64,000 nt of DNA, from contig DFIX01000046.1 of assembly GCA_002371495.1 (NCBI GenBank), forward strand, positions 1 through 64,000. The letters are read 5' to 3'. Source of the DNA: Eggerthellaceae bacterium UBA3686 (GTDB lineage: Bacteria > Actinomycetota > Coriobacteriia > Coriobacteriales > Eggerthellaceae). Every line of letters begins with the position of its first letter. Within the stretch, counting starts at the first letter, position 1. Below are positions 50,323 to 56,512 of the stretch, one piece after another. Both the position numbers and the translations under genes were made by a program. Below the pieces are notes generated by a model that was not told where the DNA came from, ran no database searches, and saw nothing but the letters and a program-made list of their open reading frames with translations.

Positions 50323-50796
50323 ATGGCAGACGAAGAGAAGAAGAGCCTCGTTGAAGAATTCAAGGAGTTCATCGACAAGGGTAACGCTATGGACATGGCC
50401 GTCGGCGTCGTCATCGGCGGTGCGTTCACGGCAATCGTCACCTCGCTCACAACCGACATCATCAACCCGCTGATCACGCTGCTGTCGGGCGGTGCCGCAG
50501 GCGAAGACGGCGTAGCAATTCCCCTGACCATCGCCGGTTTCAACATCGGCAACTTCATCTCGGCCATCATCAACTTCCTGATTATCGCCGTCGTGGTGTT
50601 CGCTCTCATCAAGTCCATCAACAAGCTGAAGAGCGCTGGCCAGAGCCTCATCAAGAAGGAAGAGGAAGAAGCCGAGCCCGAAATGAACCCGCCCGCGTGC
50701 CCCTTCTGCAAAGAAGAGGTCAAGGAAGGCGCTACTCGCTGCCCGCACTGCGCAGGCGAATTCGACGAGCCCGCAATGCCGACTCCGGCCGAATAG
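50323..50796 (+). CDS. mscL: Large-conductance mechanosensitive channel MscL with C-terminal zinc ribbon
   Basis: A 157-residue protein. The N-terminal amphipathic helix and TM1 (FKEFIDKGNAMDMAVGVVIG) and TM2 (NFISAIINFLIIAVVVFALI) are classic MscL. The C terminus adds a double-Cys ribbon (CPFC...CPHC) not present in E. coli MscL. AAAGGAGG precedes the ATG. It releases solutes on osmotic downshock. A strong terminator follows. Confidence 0.93.
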   Translation: MADEEKKSLVEEFKEFIDKGNAMDMAVGVVIGGAFTAIVTSLTTDIINPLITLLSGGAAGEDGVAIPLTIAGFNIGNFISAIINFLIIAVVVFALIKSINKLKSAGQSLIKKEEEEAEPEMNPPACPFCKEEVKEGATRCPHCAGEFDEPAMPTPAE

Positions 50797-50822
50797 CTCC
50801 AAGGGAATCCCCGAAACCAGAA

Positions 50823-50850
50823 GGCGCCCGCCCGGGCGCCTTTTCTTTTC
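50823..50850 (+). terminator. Terminator of mscL
   Basis: An 8-bp stem GGCGCCCG/CGGGCGCC (50823-50830/50833-50840) with a 2-nt spacer in the centre, followed by TTTTCTTTT. It lies 26 bp after the mscL stop. Confidence 0.88.
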
Positions 50851-50901
50851 CCTGAGAGCGCGAACAGATTGCTCCTGGAGCAATCTGTTCGCGCTCTCAG
50901 G
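50851..50901. repeat. Perfect 25-bp inverted repeat with single central base
   Basis: Arms 50851-50875 and 50877-50901 (starting CCTGAGAGCGCGAACAGATT) are fully complementary around T50876. It immediately follows the mscL terminator and precedes the convergent ACT gene. There is no T-run on either side, so it is unlikely to be a second terminator. Confidence 0.85.
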
Positions 50902-50948
50902 GTTCGCAGCGTGCAGAAGTTCCGGCGATCGTAGACCGCCGGAACCCC

Positions 50949-51218
50949 CTAGATCTTGTACATCATCTGAAAGACATCTTCACGTTGCAAGGTTACTTGC
51001 ACGCCGATGTGCTCACCAGCCTCGCGCAAGCGCTCCTGCACGGTGTTGAAGTCGGCGACCTCGGTGTTGAGGGTCACAATCATGGTCATGCTGAAGATGT
51101 CGCCGAGCAGCGTTTGGCTGATATCGTCGATGTTAGCGCCGCATTCGCGCAGCGCCACCGCGACCTCCGCCACGATGCCAGTCGTATCTTTGCCGAGAAC
51201 CGAGATAACGCACTTCAT
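50949..51218 (-). CDS. ACT-domain protein (UPF0237-like)
   Basis: An 89-residue protein consisting of one ACT domain: VISVLGKDTTGIVAEVAVAL is the ligand-binding first loop and helix, and SMTMIVTL the central strand. It corresponds to the small stand-alone ACT proteins (UPF0237) that often precede a PFL-like/DUF711 gene; no such partner is present here. Probable amino-acid-responsive regulator. Confidence 0.85.
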   Translation of the reverse strand: MKCVISVLGKDTTGIVAEVAVALRECGANIDDISQTLLGDIFSMTMIVTLNTEVADFNTVQERLREAGEHIGVQVTLQREDVFQMMYKI

Positions 51219-51270
51219 GAGCTGACCCTTTCATCGATTAGTCCCTAATGCAGGATACCACGTTAAAGCT

Positions 51271-52056
51271 TTACAACGAAAGCTCGAGCGCTACGGGGCA
51301 ATGGTCACTTCCGAACACTTCGCCATGAATCTCGGCAGAGACCACCTGGTCGCGTAGGGCCTCGCTGACCAGGAAGTAATCGATACGCCACCCTGCATTG
51401 TTCTGGCGCGCCTTGAACCGATAGCTCCACCATGAGTACACGCCAGTCGTATCGGGATGAAGCGCGCGCCATGTGTCGACGAAACCCGCGTCGAGCAGAT
51501 TGGTGAACTTTCCGCGCTCTTCATCTGAGAAACCGGCGTTGCCCCTGTTGGGACCAGGGTTCTTCAGGTCGATCTCTTGATGAGCGACGTTGAAGTCCCC
51601 GCACATAACCACGGGTTTGGGCGCTGCCTGCGCGCCTCCGGGCAGCGTACCCTCCTCGAGCCCTTTGCAGAACTCGCGGAACGCATCGTCCCACTGCATA
51701 CGATGGTCGATGCGCGCGAGCTCGTTCTGCGCGTTTGGCGTGTACACATCCACGAACCACAGCTCGGGAAATTCCAACGCGCAGATGCGCCCTTCGGCAT
51801 CGAGGTATTCGTCGCCGAGCCCATGAAGCACCTGCAGCGGCTCGCGCTTGCTGAACACCGCCGTTCCCGAGTATCCCTTTTTCTGGGCGTAGCTCCAGTA
51901 ATCGAAATAGCCCGGTAAATCCAAATCTACTTGGCCCTCCTGGAGCTTCGTTTCCTGCAAGGCGAACACGTCGGCGTTAAACGTCGCGAAAATGTCCTCG
52001 AAGCCCTTCTTGAGCACGGCGCGCAAACCGTTGACGTTCCACGAAACGAATTTCAT
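51271..52056 (-). CDS. xth: Exodeoxyribonuclease III / AP endonuclease
   Basis: A 261-residue enzyme of the ExoIII/ExoA family. SWNVNGLRA (Asn7 region), LQETKL (metal-binding Glu at about residue 36), the VDVYTPNAQ tyrosine segment, CGDFNVAH (catalytic Asp/Asn), GWRIDYFL and the terminal GSDHCPV (catalytic Asp/His) are all present. It cleaves at abasic sites and removes 3' blocks in base-excision repair. The start MKFVSWN is fixed by the family; the upstream frame is antisense repeat. Confidence 0.95.
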   Translation of the reverse strand: MKFVSWNVNGLRAVLKKGFEDIFATFNADVFALQETKLQEGQVDLDLPGYFDYWSYAQKKGYSGTAVFSKREPLQVLHGLGDEYLDAEGRICALEFPELWFVDVYTPNAQNELARIDHRMQWDDAFREFCKGLEEGTLPGGAQAAPKPVVMCGDFNVAHQEIDLKNPGPNRGNAGFSDEERGKFTNLLDAGFVDTWRALHPDTTGVYSWWSYRFKARQNNAGWRIDYFLVSEALRDQVVSAEIHGEVFGSDHCPVALELSL

Positions 52057-52101
52057 TCGGCACCCCCTTTTTGTCCGATGAGTCAGTCTACCAGGGTTGT
52101 G

Positions 52102-52199
52102 GAATGAACGAGGGACGGAGGCCTGTTCGTTTTCCCGAAGACGCTTCCATGCCGACTTGCTTGCCACGAAATGAGCAGGCCTCCGTCCCTCGTTCATTC
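52102..52199. repeat. Perfect 24-bp inverted repeat with ~50-nt loop
   Basis: Arms 52102-52125 and 52176-52199 (starting GAATGAACGAGGGACGGAGG) lie between xth and rlmH. The right arm touches the last two bases of rlmH. The sequence is unrelated to the other long repeats in this region. Confidence 0.85.
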
Positions 52200-52668
52200 A
52201 CTTATGATACGGCTCGCCGCGCGAAATCTTACAAGCACGGTAGAGCTGCTCGAGCAGAACAACGCGGGCGAGGTTGTGCGGAAGCGTTATGGGTCCGAAC
52301 GACAACGTCTCATCAGCCCGAGCATGCACCTCCTGGCTCGTGCCGCACGAACCGCCGATGACGAAAACCAGATCGCTTTTGCCCGAGAGCCCGAGGTTGT
52401 CGATTCGCTTCGAAAGCGATTCGCTCGAACGCTCTTTGCCATCGATAGCCAGAAGAACCACGTGCGAACGATCGGGAATCGCTTTGCATATCGCCGCACC
52501 TTCGCGCTCGACCGCGGCAGCATCGCCACCCGCTTTGGCGGGATCGACGTCGGGAACTTCGACGATGGACGTTTTGGCATAAGGCTGCAGGCGTTTGAGA
52601 TATTCGCCGCATGCCTCGGTCCAAAAGCGCTCTTTCAGCTTTCCAACTGCAACGACCGTGAAACGCAC
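52198..52668 (-). CDS. rlmH: 23S rRNA (pseudouridine1915-N3)-methyltransferase RlmH
   Basis: A 156-residue SPOUT methyltransferase. VVLLAIDGKERSSESLS, the SAM-binding VIGGSCGTSQEV loop and the terminal LARVVLLEQLYRACKISRGE then PYHK are diagnostic. It methylates pseudouridine 1915 of 23S rRNA at helix 69. The GGS-C-G loop replaces the more common GGADG. Confidence 0.93.
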   Translation of the reverse strand: MRFTVVAVGKLKERFWTEACGEYLKRLQPYAKTSIVEVPDVDPAKAGGDAAAVEREGAAICKAIPDRSHVVLLAIDGKERSSESLSKRIDNLGLSGKSDLVFVIGGSCGTSQEVHARADETLSFGPITLPHNLARVVLLEQLYRACKISRGEPYHK

Positions 52669-52701
52669 AGGCTCTCCTTGCCGCTATCACCCATACGAAA
52701 A

Positions 52702-52722
52702 CGGCCCCGCATTGCGGGGCCG
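52702..52722 (-). terminator. Terminator-like hairpin after tRNA-Thr-derived copy
   Basis: CGGCCCCGC/GCGGGGCCG arms (52702-52710/52714-52722), followed on the minus strand by TTTTCG. It lies 8 bp downstream of the tRNA-Thr 3'-end copy, matching the spacing of tRNA terminators. Confidence 0.7.
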
Positions 52723-52730
52723 ATCTTTCG

Positions 52731-52870
52731 TGGAGCCAACGATCGGACTCCCGCGTCGGCTTCCAGCCGACGCTCAACCCCTTCGCGCTAAAGCGCTCCG
52801 GGCGTCGGCCTAAAAACAACGCACTGCGTTGTTTTCTTAACGGCCTCCCACCTCACGGTTCTCGTCCTAC
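52731..52870. repeat. tRNA-Thr 3'-end copy with inserted palindromes (copy 5)
   Basis: TGGAGCCAACGATCGGACTC (52731-52750) repeats the acceptor/T-arm end of the intact tRNA-Thr with one change. It runs into hairpins GCGTCGGC/GCCGACGC (52753-52773) and AAAACAACGC/GCGTTGTTTT (about 52814-52836), then CTCACGGTTCTCG-like sequence also related to copies 1 and 3. Same architecture as the fMet-derived repeats, but from another tRNA. Confidence 0.7.
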
Positions 52871-52891
52871 AGATGCCAAACCGATACCAAA

Positions 52892-52918
52892 CAGGCCAGG
52901 TGACGTTCACCTGGCCTG
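52892..52918 (-). terminator. Terminator of tRNA-Thr
   Basis: A perfect 12-bp stem CAGGCCAGGTGA/TCACCTGGCCTG with a 3-nt loop, followed by TTTGG on the minus strand, 8 bp after the tRNA end. Confidence 0.75.
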
Positions 52919-52926
52919 CCAACTTG

Positions 52927-53002
52927 TGGAGCCAACGACCGGACTCGAACCGGTGACCTGCGCATTACGAGTGCGCTGCTCTACCAACTGAGCCACGTTG
53001 GC
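52927..53002 (-). tRNA. tRNA-Thr (CGT)
   Basis: A 76-nt cloverleaf with encoded CCA. The acceptor GCCAACG pairs with CGTTGGC, the D-arm is GCTCAGTTGGTAGAGC, the anticodon loop CTCGTAA gives anticodon CGT, and the T-arm is ACCGGTTCGAGTCCGGT. Discriminator T. It decodes ACG. Confidence 0.96.
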
Positions 53003-53278
53003 AACAGCACTTTTTCAAGTGCGGCTATGCATTATATATAAGTTGCGCCGCATTCGCAATGCGAAGATTCGCCCCCGCAAAACTCCACACTCCACGCACT
53101 TCAGATTGACGCCCATCGACCTGCAGCGATTCTTTGGCCGAAAATGCACCCTGTTGCACGCTCTGGTTGCACCCCGTCAGGATGCGTGCGTCGGTCGGTT
53201 GCCTTAGAGTGACAGCACCCCCAAATTCATACGATTCAGAAGCAAGAGGAACCGCTCGGTCAGCGATTTTAGGCAATT

Positions 53279-53433
53279 CCTGCAAAAAAAGAGCTTAAGA
53301 TGGCGAACGCGGGTGCCTTCGAAGGCGAAATCCCGCGCAGCGAAATCAGGCGACCAGGCACTATGCAATTATCCAGAAGCGGGCGGCCCATCGTGCGCCG
53401 TCGCATTCGCCATCTTAAGCTCTTTTTTGCAGG
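53279..53433. repeat. ~31-bp inverted repeat enclosing ~90 bp
   Basis: The left arm from 53279 (CCTGCAAAAAAAGAGCTTAA, then GATGGCGAACGCG) and right arm 53402-53433 are complementary apart from one extra A and one mismatch. It lies in the 660-bp gene-free interval 53003-53662. MITE-like shape; the enclosed sequence has no recognisable gene. Confidence 0.75.
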
Positions 53434-53662
53434 TTTTCGGGAAAATGCATGACCGAGCCTCAGTGCTACCTTTGCGACCGCGCGCAATTCTCGCCAACAC
53501 GACGCAGCGTTCACGCAAACGCGTTCATTTTGGGGTTAGCGGCTCCTAATATTTGGACACTATCTGGTGTTTACGTCGGCGTTAGCGGATTGATGTACAA
53601 TACAAAAGATTATATGCACGAGAAAAACGACCCGTTAAACGCAGCAGACAAAAGGAGTACCG

Positions 53663-54787
53663 ATGGGCATATTCTCGAGGTTCGAAGGCAAGATGGAAGA
53701 CACCGTCGAAGGTGCCGCCGCAAAAATGTCGAAGGCTCCAATTTCGCCTGTCCAAATCGCAAAAAAAGCCGAGAAGCAAATGCGCCGCGAAATCATGGTA
53801 GGCGCCGGAAAGCAATACGCGCCCACGCTCTACACTGTACTCGTGAACCCCGAGGACGACGCGCGCATGGTCGGTTACTACCCAACGCTGGCGGGCGAAA
53901 CCGAAACGTACCTCGAAGCCAAAGCAAACCAGGAAGGCCTGGTCATGGACGGTCATCCGCTCGTCCGCTTCATCGTTGACGGGTCGCTGAAGCACGGCAA
54001 GTTCGACATTATCGCCGAAACCGTGGCTGCGCCCATCGTCGCCCAGCTACGAGACGAAGAGATGGAACGCTACGGCATAAAGCCGCGCCGCGCGCAGCAG
54101 CCCATGCAGCAGCAGCCCGTGCAGCAAGCGCAAAACAGCTATGGCTACGACGCGTATTACCAGCAGCCGCAGCCGGCTCCCGAGCAAGTTCCGCACAAAA
54201 AGCCGCCTCTGCCCTACGTGCCCGAAGAAGAAATCGACCGCTCGATTGATTACGGCGAGTACACCTTCAACAGCGAAGACTTCGAAGACTACCGCACGAA
54301 GGTCGAAGAAGACGACCTTTCCGGAACGCCGGCCCCCTATGGCGACGGTGCCGCCATCGCCGTCGACGCAGGTGTTGCGGTGCAGGCGCAAGCCGCCCAA
54401 CCGCAGGTCCAACAAGGCGCAGTTGCTGCACAACCTGTTCAGCCCGCTAATACCGTCGCATTTGCGGCGGGTGCCAACGGGGGCGCCCCCAACCAGCATG
54501 CGGTGCGCGCACGCCTGGTCGACACGACCTACCAACGAGTTTTCGACCTCGCCGGCACCCATATGACCCTGGGACGCGAATCGGGCAACGACATCGTGGT
54601 GCAAGACATCAATGCAAGCCGCCGACATGCCGAGCTGCAGCTGAACAGCCGCGGGATCTGGGTCATCACCGATCTTGGCTCGATGAACGGCACGCGCGTC
54701 AACGGCGTATCGGTTGCATCGCAACCGCTTTACCCCGGCGACATCATCACCATCGGCAAAACCGAGTACCAGTTCGCACTGGTCTAG
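53663..54787 (+). CDS. fhaA: FhaA-like protein (DUF3662 + FHA domain)
   Basis: A 374-residue protein. The N-terminal DUF3662 (residues ~1-125, MGIFSRFEGKMEDTVEGAAA) and a Gln/Pro-rich linker lead to a C-terminal FHA domain with TLGRESGNDIVV, SRRHAELQL and DLGSMNGTRVNG, the phosphothreonine-binding residues. AAAGGAG precedes the ATG. In actinobacteria FhaA binds phosphorylated partners of PknB to control peptidoglycan synthesis. First gene of the cell-growth locus. Confidence 0.92.
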   Translation: MGIFSRFEGKMEDTVEGAAAKMSKAPISPVQIAKKAEKQMRREIMVGAGKQYAPTLYTVLVNPEDDARMVGYYPTLAGETETYLEAKANQEGLVMDGHPLVRFIVDGSLKHGKFDIIAETVAAPIVAQLRDEEMERYGIKPRRAQQPMQQQPVQQAQNSYGYDAYYQQPQPAPEQVPHKKPPLPYVPEEEIDRSIDYGEYTFNSEDFEDYRTKVEEDDLSGTPAPYGDGAAIAVDAGVAVQAQAAQPQVQQGAVAAQPVQPANTVAFAAGANGGAPNQHAVRARLVDTTYQRVFDLAGTHMTLGRESGNDIVVQDINASRRHAELQLNSRGIWVITDLGSMNGTRVNGVSVASQPLYPGDIITIGKTEYQFALV

Positions 54788-54841
54788 CATCATCTGCGCC
54801 CGGCAAGCGCCGGGCCAGCCTGTTTCTCACTGGAGGCATTC

Positions 54842-55255
54842 GTGATCGACGTCGTTTTGCTCATAGGGCGACTTCTGTTCGTAGCGTTACTGTACCTGTT
54901 CCTGTTCGCGATTATGCGGACGGGAATCGGGCTCGTGCGCGGCCAGAACAAGAAGGAGCGCATCTGGAACCTCTCGGTCGAGAAGGGGCCCAAAGAGCTG
55001 CGCGGCGTCACCATCGCAGTGCGCGGCCCGGTTATCGTGGGTCGGTCCCCCTCGGCCGACATAGTCATAGGCGCCGGGTACGTATCAGCGCGCCACGCGC
55101 GATTCTCGCTGATGGGCCAGAACCTGTTTGTCGAAGACCTGGGGTCAACGAACGGAACCGCTGTCAACGGGCAGCCGATCTCTGACCCGGTTGCCCTGAA
55201 CGAAAACGACATCGTCACTGTCGGCGATGTCTCAATTCGGATAAGGCGCAGCTAA
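54842..55255 (+). CDS. fhaB: FhaB-like FHA-domain membrane protein
   Basis: A 137-residue protein with an N-terminal transmembrane helix (residues ~3-27, VVLLIGRLLFVALLYLFLFA) and a cytoplasmic FHA domain (VGRSPSADIVI, SARHARF, DLGSTNGTAVNG). GTG start with GGAGG 6 bases upstream. Corresponds to actinobacterial FhaB/FipA, a phospho-dependent adaptor for division proteins. The phosphatase gene starts at the base after its stop. Confidence 0.92.
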   Translation: MIDVVLLIGRLLFVALLYLFLFAIMRTGIGLVRGQNKKERIWNLSVEKGPKELRGVTIAVRGPVIVGRSPSADIVIGAGYVSARHARFSLMGQNLFVEDLGSTNGTAVNGQPISDPVALNENDIVTVGDVSIRIRRS

Positions 55256-56512
55256 ATGGCCCGCAACAACACTCACCATACGACACCCCGCGTCCGAGAA
55301 GGTGCGGTAACCTCTTTCGGCAGCCGCACCGACGTCGGATGCGTGCGCGAGCAGAACGAAGATTCGCTCATCGTGAACCCTCCCCTGTTCGTCGTCGCCG
55401 ACGGCATGGGCGGCCATGCGGCAGGCGAAGTCGCTTCTGAAATCGCCGTTCGCACTATCGAGGAATGTGCACCTGACCGCCCCGACGCCGAAGCGCTCGG
55501 GCGCGCTGTAGAGCAGGCCAACCGCGACATCATCGCGGCAGCGCTCGCGGGTGAGGGCCGCGAGGGCATGGGCACGACGTGCACGGCGGCAATGCTCGAG
55601 GGCAATCAGCTCGTCATAGCGCAAGTCGGCGACTCGCGCGCCTACCTATTGCACGACCGCGTACTCACCCAGCTGACGCGCGACCACAGCCTCATGGCCA
55701 ACCTCATCGAGGCGGGGCAGATTACGCCCGACGAGGCTCGCGTACACCCAAACCGCTCGGTCATCACGCGAGCGCTCGGCAACGACCCCGCAACGACCCC
55801 CGACCTCTACGAGATCAACGTCGAAGACGGAGACCGGTTGCTCCTCTGCTCGGACGGCCTGTCATCGATGCTCGAAGACGACGAGGTGCAAGCCGTCATG
55901 AACCGCATCGATGACCCGCAGCAATGCGCGAGCATGCTGGTCAACGGGGCCCTTGCCGCAGGCGGGCTCGACAACGTCACGGTAATCATCGCCAACGTCG
56001 AAGGGTCCCGACGCAAAGCCCATCGCAAGCTTGCCGCAAGAACCAAGCTCACGGCTTTTTTCATCATGATTCTTCTGGCATTTTGCATCGGAGGCGCTGC
56101 TTGGGGCGGATCCGCCTACCTGCACCATACCGCCTACCTCGCCGAATCGGACCAGGGCACGGTCGCCGTATATCGGGGCGCACCCGGCGAAGTGCTCGGA
56201 TTCTCGTATTCCGAGCTTGTGGAAGACAGCGGCGTATCCGTCGACGACCTCCCCCCGAGCGCACAGCAGAGCATCCGCTCCGATAAGGGCATGCGCCTGA
56301 GCAGCGTCGAGGAGGCCCAAGAGCTCGTCGCAACTTACCAGCACGAAATTGACGAGCGCAAGAAGGCTGACGCAGCAGCCAGCGCCGCGGCTGCGGCCAG
56401 CGCCGCCGCGAACTCCGCAAGCGCAGACGCGCAAGCCGTCGCTCAGCCGGCGGCTGACGACGACTCGTCAGCCGCAACCTCCGCAACCTCCCAGAACGGG
56501 GGGCAGGACTGA
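55256..56512 (+). CDS. pstP: PP2C-family Ser/Thr phosphatase PstP
   Basis: A 418-residue membrane-anchored phosphatase. The PPM domain (residues ~20-245) has RTDVGCVREQNEDS, the metal-binding VVADGMGGHAAGE, GTTCTAA, AQVGDSRAYLL, LLLCSDGLSSML and GGLDNVTVI. A transmembrane helix is at ~262-285. The extracellular part ends in a Ser/Ala-rich tail. It reverses PknB phosphorylation. Its stop codon overlaps the next start by one base. Confidence 0.94.
   Translation: MARNNTHHTTPRVREGAVTSFGSRTDVGCVREQNEDSLIVNPPLFVVADGMGGHAAGEVASEIAVRTIEECAPDRPDAEALGRAVEQANRDIIAAALAGEGREGMGTTCTAAMLEGNQLVIAQVGDSRAYLLHDRVLTQLTRDHSLMANLIEAGQITPDEARVHPNRSVITRALGNDPATTPDLYEINVEDGDRLLLCSDGLSSMLEDDEVQAVMNRIDDPQQCASMLVNGALAAGGLDNVTVIIANVEGSRRKAHRKLAARTKLTAFFIMILLAFCIGGAAWGGSAYLHHTAYLAESDQGTVAVYRGAPGEVLGFSYSELVEDSGVSVDDLPPSAQQSIRSDKGMRLSSVEEAQELVATYQHEIDERKKADAAASAAAAASAAANSASADAQAVAQPAADDDSSAATSATSQNGGQD

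Noticed and set aside
52735..52810. Second tRNA-Thr gene
   Set aside because: Only the acceptor/T-arm part is present; the anticodon and D-arms are replaced by unrelated hairpins.
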